Source: Edaphobacter sp. 12200R-103
GTDB lineage: Bacteria; Acidobacteriota; Terriglobia; Terriglobales; Acidobacteriaceae
DNA: 64,000 nt
Direction of reading: 5' to 3'
NCBI RefSeq assembly: GCF_010093025.1
Contig: NZ_CP048114.1
Location: 3,410,001-3,474,000, forward strand
The position numbers and the translations under genes are program-made. Within the stretch, counting starts at the first letter, position 1. Each line of letters opens with the position of its first letter. This document shows, in pieces, positions 43,130 to 52,801 of this stretch. A model generated the notes under the pieces. It ran no database searches and was not told the origin of the DNA. It saw only the letters and a list, made by a program, of their open reading frames with translations.

Positions 43130-43459
43130 ATGGACGAGGAATCTACGGAACTGGTACAGGGGACACTGGACATGCTGATCCTGAAGACGCTGACCCTGAT
43201 GCCGATGCACGGCTACGGGATCGCGATGCGGATTGAGCAGATCAGCGACGGTGCGTTCCGGGTCAACCCGGGATCGCTGCTGCCTGCGTTGAGCCGCATG
43301 GAGCGTGCTGGCCGGGTGAAGGGCGAGTGGAAGGCGACGGAGAACAACCGACGGGCGCGGTACTACTCGATTACCGAAAAGGGGCGCAAGGCCTTCAAGG
43401 CGGAGACGGCGACCTGGGGCAGGCAGATAGCGGCGATTCACAAGATCCTGGAGGCATAG
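43130..43459 (+). CDS. PadR-family transcriptional regulator (acidobacterial type)
   Basis: 109 residues. The winged helix runs ELVQGTLDMLILKTLTLMPM, then HGYGIAMRIEQISDGAFRVN and PGSLLPALSRMERAGRVKGE, and YYSITEKGRKAFKAE. This is the TIGR03433-like form that precedes ADOP permease genes in Acidobacteria (established as a family association). It lies 2 bases before the permease start and behind a palindrome, which suggests that it represses the permease operon. Confidence 0.93.
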   Translation: MDEESTELVQGTLDMLILKTLTLMPMHGYGIAMRIEQISDGAFRVNPGSLLPALSRMERAGRVKGEWKATENNRRARYYSITEKGRKAFKAETATWGRQIAAIHKILEA

Positions 43460-43461
43460 CC

Positions 43462-46119
43462 ATGGGATGGATACGGAGTCTGCAGGCGGGCGTCAGGGCG
43501 CTTCGCGATAAGAGGGCGCGCAACGTGGAGATCGAAGAAGAGCTTGCGTCCTACGTCCGCGAATGGACGGAGGAGAAGGTGCGGCGGGGGATGAGTCCGG
43601 AAGATGCCGCAAGGGCCGTGCGGCGGGAGGCGGGAAGTGCGATCGCGGTAAGGCAGCAGGTGTGGAACGCCGGGTGGGAGGCGTGGCTAGATCGTTTGTG
43701 GAGTGACGTGCGGTACACGTTCCGACGTCTATCGCGCATGCCGGGGCTGCTCTTTGTGCTGGTGCTCTCGATCGGGATTGGCATTGCGGCGAACGCTACG
43801 GTCTTTGCGATTGTCAGCAAGTTCATTCTCCAGCCGCTCCCGGTCGGCGATCCGGGCACGCTGCTCTCGATCATGCGGACGTTCGATCATGGGCAGTGCT
43901 GCAACAATCTTCCTGCGCCGGTGATTCGTGACGTCCGAAGCATGAGCCAGACCTTCTCGGATGTGGCGGCTTACGACGAGCTGCTGCCTGCTTCGATGGG
44001 AGGAGGGGCCGAGCCGCAGCGCATCTGGGGACAGGCGACGAGCGCAAACTACTTCGACGTCGCCCAGGTAAGCATGGCCGCCGGGCGCGGCTTCGCCGCA
44101 GGGGAAGAGAAGGCGCCGGTGATCGTGATCGGCTATAGGCTGTGGCAGCAGATGTTCCGGGGCGATCCGGAGATTGCGGGCAGACAGATTCAGGTTTCAG
44201 GGCATGTCTATACGGTTGTGGGGGTGGCGCCGAGGGGATTTCGCGGGCTGGACCAGATTCTCGATCCGCAGTTCTGGGTGCCGCTGGGCGATCTCGGCGA
44301 GCTGACAGCGAACTCTCCCAAGGAAGATTCGCGAACGACCCAGTGGCTGCGCGCGGTGGGGCGGCTGAAGCCCGGCGTTACGCGGGAACAGGCTGCGCAT
44401 GAGATGGACGTGATTGCCGGTAGGCTGGCGCAGATGTATCCGGCGACGGATAAAGGCAATGGACTTGTGCTGGAGTCCGTCGGCGACCTGCCCGCGCGGG
44501 ATAAGCGCTCCATGCAGTTCTTTCTTATGGCACTGTCGGCGATCGCGTTCCTGGTGCTTTGTATTGCCTGCGCGAATGTTGCGAATCTGCTGCTTGCGCA
44601 GGGGGCGCAGCGTCAGCGCGAGATGGCGGTTCGTCTGGCGCTGGGCTCGACGCGTGGCCGGTTGATGCGGCAGATCCTGATGGAAAGCACGCTGATTGCA
44701 CTGGCTGGAGGAACAGCGGGAGTGCTGCTCTCATTGTGGGCTACGTATGCGCTCTCGTCGTTCCGGTTGCCGGTCCCTGTCGCGATGGATCTGAGTGTGC
44801 ACGTGGACTGGCGGGTGCTGCTGTATTCCCTGCTCCTGAGTATCGTCGCGGGGGTGCTGTGCGGGTTTGTGCCGTCGTGGGCGGCGTCACGTCCTGCGAT
44901 GCCGAATGCACTGAAGGGAGAAGATGCCCTGGCGCGGCCTGGCCGCCGGTGGAGCCTGCGAGAGGTGCTGGTGGCCACGCAGATCACGTTGTCGCTGGTG
45001 CTGCTGTGTGGCGCCGGGCTGTTTCTGCGGAGTCTGGAGAAGGCATCGAAGATCGACGTGGGATTTCGGTCGCGTGGGCTGGTCATGATGTCGATCGATC
45101 CGCAGCTGCATCGCTACACGGCAGATCGCTCTATCGTGCTGTTGAAAGATGTGTTGGAGCGAATCGCTGCTCTGCCGGGCATTCGTTCCGCGACGCTGAC
45201 CGATGGCGTTCCGCTTTCGATGGGACATCGCAGCGATGGGTTTGAGGTGCCGGGCAGGCCCAAGCCGCAGGGCCAAAACGTCGTCGAGTTGTACATGGCT
45301 GGCCCTGAATACTTTGAGACGATGGGGATCCCGCGCATCGCGGGGCGTGATCTTGCGAACGAGAATGCCGCTGCGATGAAGGTCGGCGTCGTGAACCAGG
45401 AGTTCGTGCGCAGGTTCTTTCAGGGAGAGAATCCCGTTGGCCACACGGTAAACGGTGCGGGTGTGCCTTACCAGATTGTCGGTGTGGTGGGAGACACGAA
45501 GTCGCGCACGCTTGGAGAGCAGCAGCGGCCAGTGCTGTACCGCTCCATCTATCAGAACATCGCGAGCGATCCGTCACAGGATGGATATACGGTGATTGCG
45601 CGATATGAAGGCGACCCCGCCGCACTGACGAAGAGCATGGAGGGGGCGATTCATGCCGCGGATCGATCGCTTGCCGTCTTCAACGTGCAGACCATGGAGG
45701 AGCACATGAACGATGCGCTGTTCCTCCCGCGGCTGGTGGGAAGCCTGTTTGCGGTCTTCGGAATCGCGGGAGTTCTGCTGGCCTCCATTGGCCTGTATGG
45801 AGTGATGAGCTACGCGGTGAGCCAGCGGACGAAAGAGATCGGCGTGCGCATGGCATTGGGCGCGAGGGCCTCGCAGGTGCAGGCGATGGTGGTTCGGGGC
45901 GGGCTGCGGCTGGTCGTCATCGCGATGGTGCTGGGGGTTCCGCTGGCGCTGGCGGCGGCGAAACTCACACGAAGCCTGCTGTATGGAATTGCTCCCTGGG
46001 ATACGACGACGTTTACCGTGGTTCCGCTGCTGCTGGCAGCGATCTCGCTGCTTGCCTGCTGGATTCCGTCACGAAGAGCATCGCGGGTGGACCCGATGGA
46101 GGCGCTGCGGACGGAGTAG
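43462..46119 (+). CDS. ADOP-type ABC transporter permease (FtsX/MacB-like), first copy
   Basis: 885 residues from MGWIRSLQAGVRALR with GGAGG before the ATG. The N-terminal ~75 residues are a helical extension (VEIEEELASYVREWTEEKVR) that is common in ADOP proteins. Then comes the first FtsX half with the MacB-PCD domain (VLSIGIGIAANATVFAIVSK, then the large periplasmic part) and the triple span LMALSAIAFLVLCIACANVA, and the duplicated second half ending with QRTKEIGVRMALGARASQVQ and ASRVDPMEALRTE. It is an orphan permease without an ATPase next to it. Substrate unknown. Confidence 0.9.
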   Translation: MGWIRSLQAGVRALRDKRARNVEIEEELASYVREWTEEKVRRGMSPEDAARAVRREAGSAIAVRQQVWNAGWEAWLDRLWSDVRYTFRRLSRMPGLLFVLVLSIGIGIAANATVFAIVSKFILQPLPVGDPGTLLSIMRTFDHGQCCNNLPAPVIRDVRSMSQTFSDVAAYDELLPASMGGGAEPQRIWGQATSANYFDVAQVSMAAGRGFAAGEEKAPVIVIGYRLWQQMFRGDPEIAGRQIQVSGHVYTVVGVAPRGFRGLDQILDPQFWVPLGDLGELTANSPKEDSRTTQWLRAVGRLKPGVTREQAAHEMDVIAGRLAQMYPATDKGNGLVLESVGDLPARDKRSMQFFLMALSAIAFLVLCIACANVANLLLAQGAQRQREMAVRLALGSTRGRLMRQILMESTLIALAGGTAGVLLSLWATYALSSFRLPVPVAMDLSVHVDWRVLLYSLLLSIVAGVLCGFVPSWAASRPAMPNALKGEDALARPGRRWSLREVLVATQITLSLVLLCGAGLFLRSLEKASKIDVGFRSRGLVMMSIDPQLHRYTADRSIVLLKDVLERIAALPGIRSATLTDGVPLSMGHRSDGFEVPGRPKPQGQNVVELYMAGPEYFETMGIPRIAGRDLANENAAAMKVGVVNQEFVRRFFQGENPVGHTVNGAGVPYQIVGVVGDTKSRTLGEQQRPVLYRSIYQNIASDPSQDGYTVIARYEGDPAALTKSMEGAIHAADRSLAVFNVQTMEEHMNDALFLPRLVGSLFAVFGIAGVLLASIGLYGVMSYAVSQRTKEIGVRMALGARASQVQAMVVRGGLRLVVIAMVLGVPLALAAAKLTRSLLYGIAPWDTTTFTVVPLLLAAISLLACWIPSRRASRVDPMEALRTE

Positions 46120-46277
46120 CGCTGCGGGCTGTTCATTTCCGGACGACGGAGTACAGAAATGAACAGAGCGGCGGCGTGCGGGAGCGGCCAAGTCGCTGAA
46201 AAATATGCGGCAGCGGGTGGACGTCTACGTGCTGTATCGGAACGGCAAACACTTTTCTGTCTGCGAGGTGGGTTCCG

Positions 46278-48785
46278 ATGCAGAACATTCTAAGCGACTT
46301 GCGGTATGCGCTGCGGCAGCTGCGCCGCTCTCCTGTCTTTGCCCTGACCGCGATGCTGACGCTGGCTCTGGGGGTTGGAGCTAATACTGCGGTCTTCTCA
46401 TTGCTGGACCAGGCGCTGCTGCGGGCGCTTCCGGTGCGGCAGCCGGAGAGGCTGGTGTATCTGCAGGGGACGGGCGACGCCTGGCGCGGGCATACCAGCA
46501 GTCACGGCGGCGGAGTAGCCTCTTACTTCTCGTATCCCATGTATCGCGATCTCAGGGACAAGGACGCAGCCTTCGATGGCTTGATTGCGACCACCAAACA
46601 GATGGTCGATCTCACTCGCAACAACACCTCTGCGTTTGCCGAGGCGGAGATTGTGAGCGGCAACTACTTCGATGTGCTTGGAGTGCAGCCTGCGCTCGGC
46701 AGAGTGTTCAACCAGTCCGACGATGTAACCGCAGGCGCGGCGCCAGTGGTTGTGTTGAGCTTTGACTACTGGCGCAGGCGGATGAACGCCGATCCTTCTG
46801 CGATCAACCAGACGATCTCGCTCAACGGACAGCCGTTCAGGGTGATCGGCGTAACCGGGGCCGGATTTCACAGTGCCGTGTGGGGAGAGAATCCGGCACT
46901 GTTTGTTCCTATGGCGATGCTCGACCAGGTAATTCCGGGACAGGGGAAACGACTGGGCGATCACACGGACCGCTGGTTGAATATCGTTGGACGCCTGAAA
47001 GACGGAGTCAGCATTGCGCAGGCGCAGGTCATCAGTGCTCCTCTATGGCATGCGCTGCGGGCGGATGAGTTGAAGACCCTGGGGTCCACGTCGAAGCGAT
47101 TCACCGATGAGTACCTGACGAACAGCCGTCTGCTGGTCCAGCCCGGGGAGAGGGGCTTTTCCTACAACCGCGAGAGCTTTGAGACGCCGTTGATGGTGGT
47201 GATGGGAATGGCGCTGCTGGTGCTGCTGATTGCAGCGACCAATGTGGCGAGCCTGTTGCTGGTGCGCTCGTCCGCTCGGCTGAGGGAGTTTTCGCTGCGC
47301 TATGCTCTTGGAGCACGCGCAGGCCGCATCGTGCAGCAGCTTCTGCTGGAAGGCCTCCTGATCGGCGCGGGTGGCGGGCTGATGGGGATACTTCTTGCTC
47401 CGCCTGCGATTCGCACGCTTGCAGCAAGGATGGGAAGCGCGTTTACGGCTACGATCGATCAGCGGCTTCTTGTCTTCAACTTTGCAACGGCCATCGTTGT
47501 GAGTCTTCTGTTCAGCCTGGCTCCTGCGATCCAGCTTCTGCGCCCGCAGCTTTCGCAGATGCTGCGGACCCAGGCTTCCACGGGGACCGGAGGGATGCTC
47601 GGATTTCGACGCATCGTTGTGGGAACGCAGATTGGCCTGAGCCTGTTGCTGCTGGTAGCGGCAGGATTGTTTGTGAAGACGCTGCATCAGCTTCGCATGG
47701 CAGACGTGGGTTACAGGACGGACCATCTTGTTGGCTTCGGCCTGGCGCCGCGGCTGGCCGGGTATACGCCCGAGAGAATACCGCAGCTGCGGCTTCAGAT
47801 TCTGAACAGCCTGGAAGCAGCGCCCGGGGTAGAGGGCGTGGGCGCTGCCAACAGTCCGCAGCTGAGCGGCCAGATGCACACCGGCAATATGGCCTTCGCT
47901 GCTTACAAGGCTGCGCCGGATGAAGACATCATCATCGACAAGACCGGCGTGAGTCCCGGCTTCTTCGATGCGCTGGGAGTGCCGCTGATTGCCGGAAGAG
48001 GTTTCACCCTGCAGGACAACAACGAACACCCGCGGGTCGCTATCGTGAACGAGTCCCTGGCGAAGAGATACTTCGGCTCCGCCGCCAAGGCTGTTGGGCA
48101 GAGAGCGGCCGATGGCGGGCCATCCAGACCGATGGATACGGAGATCATCGGCGTCGTGCGCGACTTTCATCACGAGGGCCTGCGCGATGCGGTCACGCCC
48201 GCTCTCTTCATGCCGCTGGAGCAGGCCTCCGACGCCGATGCCAGCAGGGCGATCTACTTCTACATCCGCACGCACGTTGCGCCGACGGCCATGTTTGATT
48301 CGGTGCGGCGATCCATTGGAAGCATCGATCCGCTGCTGGCGATCGACAATCTGCAGACGATGGAGATGCAGATCGATCGCGACATGAGGAACGAGAGCAT
48401 GATCGAGCTGTTGGCGCTGACCTTTGGGGCCCTGGCGACGTTGCTTGCAGGCATCGGGGTCTACGGGGTGGTCGCTTACACGACAGGCCAGAGGACACGG
48501 GAGATAGGGATTCGCATCGCGCTGGGGTCTTCGCGCTGGTCCATCTCGAGGCTTGTCTTTGGGGATGTGCTCAGGCTGGCCGGCGTGGGTGTGCTGGTTG
48601 GGATTCCGATGGCGATTGCGCTGGCGCGGCTGTTGCGAAGCCAGTTATTTGGAGTGACGCCTGCCGATCCTTTTGTGCTGGCCCTTGCGGTGGGCATTGT
48701 GGCTGCGGTGGCTTTGGGTGCGGCGCTCCTGCCTGCACGCAAAGCTGCCTCGGTCGATCCATCGGAGGTTCTGCGAGCAGAGTAG
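46278..48785 (+). CDS. ADOP-type ABC transporter permease (FtsX/MacB-like), second copy
   Basis: 835 residues, with GAGGTGG before the ATG. It lacks the helical extension of the first copy and starts with ILSDLRYALRQLRRSPVFAL and LALGVGANTAVFSLLDQALL. The mid spans include MALLVLLIAATNVASLLLVR, and the end QRTREIGIRIALGSSRWSIS and LLPARKAASVDPSEVLRAE matches the first copy. The periplasmic parts differ strongly, so this is an old duplication. 158 bases separate the two; no second PadR. Confidence 0.9.
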   Translation: MQNILSDLRYALRQLRRSPVFALTAMLTLALGVGANTAVFSLLDQALLRALPVRQPERLVYLQGTGDAWRGHTSSHGGGVASYFSYPMYRDLRDKDAAFDGLIATTKQMVDLTRNNTSAFAEAEIVSGNYFDVLGVQPALGRVFNQSDDVTAGAAPVVVLSFDYWRRRMNADPSAINQTISLNGQPFRVIGVTGAGFHSAVWGENPALFVPMAMLDQVIPGQGKRLGDHTDRWLNIVGRLKDGVSIAQAQVISAPLWHALRADELKTLGSTSKRFTDEYLTNSRLLVQPGERGFSYNRESFETPLMVVMGMALLVLLIAATNVASLLLVRSSARLREFSLRYALGARAGRIVQQLLLEGLLIGAGGGLMGILLAPPAIRTLAARMGSAFTATIDQRLLVFNFATAIVVSLLFSLAPAIQLLRPQLSQMLRTQASTGTGGMLGFRRIVVGTQIGLSLLLLVAAGLFVKTLHQLRMADVGYRTDHLVGFGLAPRLAGYTPERIPQLRLQILNSLEAAPGVEGVGAANSPQLSGQMHTGNMAFAAYKAAPDEDIIIDKTGVSPGFFDALGVPLIAGRGFTLQDNNEHPRVAIVNESLAKRYFGSAAKAVGQRAADGGPSRPMDTEIIGVVRDFHHEGLRDAVTPALFMPLEQASDADASRAIYFYIRTHVAPTAMFDSVRRSIGSIDPLLAIDNLQTMEMQIDRDMRNESMIELLALTFGALATLLAGIGVYGVVAYTTGQRTREIGIRIALGSSRWSISRLVFGDVLRLAGVGVLVGIPMAIALARLLRSQLFGVTPADPFVLALAVGIVAAVALGAALLPARKAASVDPSEVLRAE

Positions 48786-48833
48786 ATGCCGGCGCGGCCG
48801 TCCTGCTGTCCGCGCCGGCACGATCATTCATAC

Positions 48834-48986
48834 TCAGACAACATCGCCCTTGCAGCCGGGATGGCCGCATTTGCACATGATCTCGGTTGTTCCCTTTGTG
48901 CTCTCGCAGTAGGTGCTGCAGTAGTCCTCACCCTTGGGCACGGTACAGCTACAGGCTGGCTGGGCGCATTTTTTTGTTTCGCTCAT
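48834..48986 (-). CDS. metallothionein-like cysteine-rich protein
   Basis: 50 residues from MSETKKCAQPACSC; the longer frame from 49019 is not needed. It contains 8 Cys (CAQPACSC, DYCSTYC, MCKCGHPGC) and one His, in the pattern of bacterial SmtA-like metallothioneins, which bind Zn/Cd. No Cys pair is isolated. It lies on the opposite strand directly behind the permeases. No metal regulator is nearby. Confidence 0.8.
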   Translation of the reverse strand: MSETKKCAQPACSCTVPKGEDYCSTYCESTKGTTEIMCKCGHPGCKGDVV

Positions 48987-49146
48987 CGGGTTCTCTCCGT
49001 CGAGGATTTGCGTGCTCATGGTTTGGATGCAGGTTGGCGGGAAGATGTCGAGGTGTGGGGGAAGCCTTGAAAGAGTGCCGCGCAGAAGAGGCCAGCCGAC
49101 AGAATTCTGCCAGAGTTGCCGGGTGTGTGGATAATCTTTGCCTCAG

Positions 49147-49214
49147 CGAGCAAACCGCAGATCCTTCGACCCTGCATCTCGCGATAAAACCGCGACATGC
49201 TTCGCTCAGGATGA
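49147..49214. repeat. intergenic repeat half-copy
   Basis: CAAACCGCAGATCCTTCGAC ... CTTCGCTCAGGATGACAC, the right half of the common palindrome. It lies in the 362-base gap between the metallothionein-like gene and the TonB receptor stop; no other feature is recognised there. Confidence 0.75.
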
Positions 49215-49348
49215 CACGACTTTGGATTGGTGCGGGATAAGAGGAAATGAGGGGGAGGATGAAGCGGATCTTTCCGCTCCATCCTCCCGATGGCTGCCGG
49301 AGAGCAAGGATCCCCGGTTTGTTTTCATAGTGATGAGTTCTCAGCGAC

Positions 49349-52300
49349 CTAGAAGAGATACTTCACGGCAAGCTGCAGCTCGCGGTTGTTGATCTTCGTC
49401 GACGAGATCTGTCCGAAGGAGGAGTTCGTCGGCGAGTAGGAGGAGTTGGGGTTGGAGAACTGCGGAGTGTTGAGCGCGTTGAAGGCCTCGAAGCGCACCT
49501 GCAGGTTGTGCGAGTCCGCATACGGCATGGCGAAGTTCTTCATGACCGAGACGTTCACCGTCTTGGTTCCCGGCCCAACGAGGTAGTTGCGCGGCGTGTT
49601 TCCAAAGGCGAATCCGCTCAGAGCGAAGGCGTTTCTGGTGTACCAGCCATTGGTGGCGGACTTGTTGGTGATGTAAGGATTGACGCCCGTGAGAGTGGGA
49701 CGCTGCCAGGGATTGTCCACGTTCTGCGAGTCGGTGCTCTGGGTCACGTTGACGGGGCTTCCGCTGGCGAGGGTGATCAGGCCGTTGAGGGTCCAGCCGT
49801 TGGCGCCCAGGCCTGCCAGCTTGCTTTTGGCGAAGTCGGGCAGGCGATAGACGTAGGCGACTACGAGGTTATGCCGCTGGTCGGCGGTTCCCGAGGCCCA
49901 CTCATGCGGATTCCGCACGTCCTGGCAGGTGCAGCCGCCGGTGTTGGTGGAGTTGCCCTGGTTGTCGAACATGTGCGACCAGACATAGGAGACGGTGATG
50001 TTCGATCGGGTGTTGACCCTCCACTCGAAGTGCTCCTGCAGGGCGTTGTAATTGGAGGCGCCAGTGAAGTCGAGCGCGCGGATACGGGCGAAGGTGTTGT
50101 AAGGACGCCGCGCCTGGATGGCTCCCGGACCGGGCAGCGGCGAGTTGAAGTATTGAATGCTGGTATCCAGATCGCTCCCCTTGGTTCCAACGTAGGACGT
50201 GGTCAGCACTGCCTTGCCGAACTGCTGTTCGACGGTGGCGTTCCAGGTCTGGATCATCACATCGGGGCGGCGCCGATCGGCAGGCATCGTCACTACGTTG
50301 AAGAAGGGTGGATTGGGATAGAGGGCTGCCGGTACCGGAGTCTCGATCGTGGCGACCGGATTCAGGGTTGGGTTGGTGATGGTCAGGCTTCCTGCCGTCG
50401 GCGGGTTCAACTGCATGATGTTGATGTTGTCGAACTGTCCGCCATAGTACGTGATGCCGTATCCGCCGCGGATCACCGTCGTTGGCGTCGCGCTGTAGGC
50501 AAAGCCGAGGCGCGGAGCGATGTCCTTGTAGGTGATGGACCAGACATCGTTCAGGCGCTGTCCGGGCGCAGGCGTCAGCACCGGTGGATTCTGACCGAAG
50601 TCTAATGTGCGCGAGACGTTGTTGAGATCGACCGGAGGAGCGTAGATCTCATAGCGGATCCCGAGATTGAGGGTCAGCTTGTCGTTGACGCGGTAGTTGT
50701 CCTGGAAGTACTCGGCGGTCCTCCACTGGCGGGCTGCAGTGATGGGCACGCCTTCGGGCGTAACCGAGGTGCGCGGTACGCCCAACATGAAGTCCGCGGG
50801 AGCGTAGTTCGTTAGGTCTCCGGTGAAGCTCTGCTGTCCGAAGGGCGTATTGTTTGTGGTGGCATTGCCCGCCACTTTACGGATGTCGGCTCCGAAGAGC
50901 AGCGTGTGCTTGCCCTTCGTGTACGTGATGTTGTCAGCCACCATGAAGGTGCGGCTGTAGTCCAGGTTGGAGGCAGCCCGCGAGTCGCCCATGCCGAGGT
51001 AGTTCGAGATGCTCAGCAGGGGGAAGCCCTCTTCGTTCCGGGTTAGAGGCCTTCCATTCGGTCCGCCGACGAGGAAGCCGTTGATTCCCAGCGACTCAAT
51101 CGTAAAGTCCGTACCGGTGCGCACGCTGAGCTGCTTGACGTGCTCCAGGTTGACGCCGGCGCGCACCTCGTTCACCAGCGATGGTGAGAAGACGTGGATG
51201 TATTGCAGCGCCGCGTTGTGCATGGGGTAGGTGCCGGTATAGCGGAAGTTGGGATTCAGGTCCGTATCCGGGAAGTCGCGGTGGCTGTAGATGTAGTGGA
51301 TGAAGATGGAGTTGTGGTCATTGAACCGGTGATCGACGCGACCGATGTACTGATTGTTGGACTGATTGCCGATGCTGACCCCGGAGTAGTTCTGTCCGCC
51401 GGCGAAGCTTCCATTCGGCAGCGGCATGTAGGTGTCGATGATGTTCTTCGATACCGGGTTCACCGGGATCTGATTGTTTGCGTAGGTGCCGCCGGTATAT
51501 GGGTTTCTCAACTGGCCAGCGAAGGCCGAGAAGTCTCCATTTCGCTCGGCAGGCGTAAGCACCTTGCTGAGTGCGGGGATCTCCGCGATGGAGCGAAGGC
51601 CTTCGTAGCTGGCAAAGAAGAAGGTCTTGTTGCGGAAGATGGGACCACCCAGCGTGGCTCCAAACTGGTTCTGCTTGAGGGCGTTCTTTTTGAGCGGAGC
51701 CTTCCGGTAGTAGTTGCGAGCGTCGACGGCGTCGTTGCGAATGAATTCAAAGGCGCTGCCGTGAAACGAGTTGGTTCCGCTCTTCAACTGCACGTTGATG
51801 TTGGTACCGGCGGAGAAGCCATACTCGGCAGAGAAGTTGCCGGTCTGCACGCGGAACTCTTCAATGGCGTCGACGGAAGGATAGTTGTTGACGTAGGCCG
51901 ATCGCGTGTTGGTCATGACGACACCGTCGACCTGCACGGCTCCCCAGTCGCCGCGTCCGCTGTTAGAGGCGATGGTTGATCCGGCCGTGGAGGAAGAGTG
52001 GTTGTCCGGGTTGGAGATGCGAACGCCGGGGGTAAGCACCGCAAGATCGTTGAACTTGCGTCCGTTCAGCGGGAGATTGACGGTGCGATTGGTATCGACG
52101 GTCGCACCCAGCGAGGCGTTCTCGCTCTGCAGAAGAGGCACGGCGGCGTTGACCTCGACCGTCTGCTGGGTTCCGCTGACCGACATGGCGACATCGAGGT
52201 GAATCTGTTGTGAGAGCGCCAACTGGATGCCGCTTCGCGTGGCAGGCGCAAAGCCGGCCGCGTTGACGGTGACGGTGTAAAGACCGGGAACAAGATACTG

Positions 52301-52507
52301 CACCCGGTACTGCCCGTCGCCGGTGGTTTTAACGGTCTTCTCCTGACCGGTCGCCTCGGCGTGAACGACGACCGTGGCATCGGGAATCACCGAGCCCTGA
52401 GGGTCGGTGACCGACCCGAGGATGGAGGTGTCGACTGTTTGACCGAACAGGGTTGAGCCGAAGAAAGAGACAACGAAAAGAAACAGACAGCCGTGCAACT
52501 TTCGCAT
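49349..52507 (-). CDS. TonB-dependent receptor, Oar-like (copy A)
   Basis: 1052 residues from MRKLHGCLFLFVVS, chosen for GGAGG 4 bases upstream. A signal peptide ending in STLFGQ is followed by a carboxypeptidase-regulatory-like domain (ILGSVTDPQGSVIPDATVVV, QYRVQYLVPGLYTVTVNAAG), a plug domain (LPLNGRKFNDLAVLTPGVR, VDAIEEFRVQTGNFSAEYGF) and a long beta barrel ending NNRELQLAVKYLF with the terminal aromatic. No clear TonB box is seen. Such receptors import oligosaccharides or peptides in Acidobacteria; the substrate is not known. Confidence 0.9.
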   Translation of the reverse strand: MRKLHGCLFLFVVSFFGSTLFGQTVDTSILGSVTDPQGSVIPDATVVVHAEATGQEKTVKTTGDGQYRVQYLVPGLYTVTVNAAGFAPATRSGIQLALSQQIHLDVAMSVSGTQQTVEVNAAVPLLQSENASLGATVDTNRTVNLPLNGRKFNDLAVLTPGVRISNPDNHSSSTAGSTIASNSGRGDWGAVQVDGVVMTNTRSAYVNNYPSVDAIEEFRVQTGNFSAEYGFSAGTNINVQLKSGTNSFHGSAFEFIRNDAVDARNYYRKAPLKKNALKQNQFGATLGGPIFRNKTFFFASYEGLRSIAEIPALSKVLTPAERNGDFSAFAGQLRNPYTGGTYANNQIPVNPVSKNIIDTYMPLPNGSFAGGQNYSGVSIGNQSNNQYIGRVDHRFNDHNSIFIHYIYSHRDFPDTDLNPNFRYTGTYPMHNAALQYIHVFSPSLVNEVRAGVNLEHVKQLSVRTGTDFTIESLGINGFLVGGPNGRPLTRNEEGFPLLSISNYLGMGDSRAASNLDYSRTFMVADNITYTKGKHTLLFGADIRKVAGNATTNNTPFGQQSFTGDLTNYAPADFMLGVPRTSVTPEGVPITAARQWRTAEYFQDNYRVNDKLTLNLGIRYEIYAPPVDLNNVSRTLDFGQNPPVLTPAPGQRLNDVWSITYKDIAPRLGFAYSATPTTVIRGGYGITYYGGQFDNINIMQLNPPTAGSLTITNPTLNPVATIETPVPAALYPNPPFFNVVTMPADRRRPDVMIQTWNATVEQQFGKAVLTTSYVGTKGSDLDTSIQYFNSPLPGPGAIQARRPYNTFARIRALDFTGASNYNALQEHFEWRVNTRSNITVSYVWSHMFDNQGNSTNTGGCTCQDVRNPHEWASGTADQRHNLVVAYVYRLPDFAKSKLAGLGANGWTLNGLITLASGSPVNVTQSTDSQNVDNPWQRPTLTGVNPYITNKSATNGWYTRNAFALSGFAFGNTPRNYLVGPGTKTVNVSVMKNFAMPYADSHNLQVRFEAFNALNTPQFSNPNSSYSPTNSSFGQISSTKINNRELQLAVKYLF

Positions 52508-52801
52508 AAAGCCTCCGAAGAAAAACGGTAGCAACGTCCCTTGGGATACACGCTGGTGTATCCGTTGATCGTGCGCTGAGTTGTAGGTGCTCTGATGGGG
52601 AAAACGGTTTACGTTCTAGTGACCAGATTAAAGACCGGAACCCAAAACACGTCTTATGACAATTGCCTTAAAGATCCGTAAGGATTTGAAAAATATTTTT
52701 GGTCACGCGAAGAACGTTATCGCAATGTTGCGAGTTATGCAATATGTATTTCTTATCCCACAATGAAAAAAGTACCTGGAGGGGACCTTTGCCTGAAACA
52801 A
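52508..52801. other. intergenic region between obgE and TonB receptor A
   Basis: 294 bases, AT-richer than the flanks (for example GATTTGAAAAATATTTTTGG). It precedes the receptor gene, so it probably holds its promoter, but no hexamer pair with good spacing could be assigned. No gene is seen. Confidence 0.5.
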
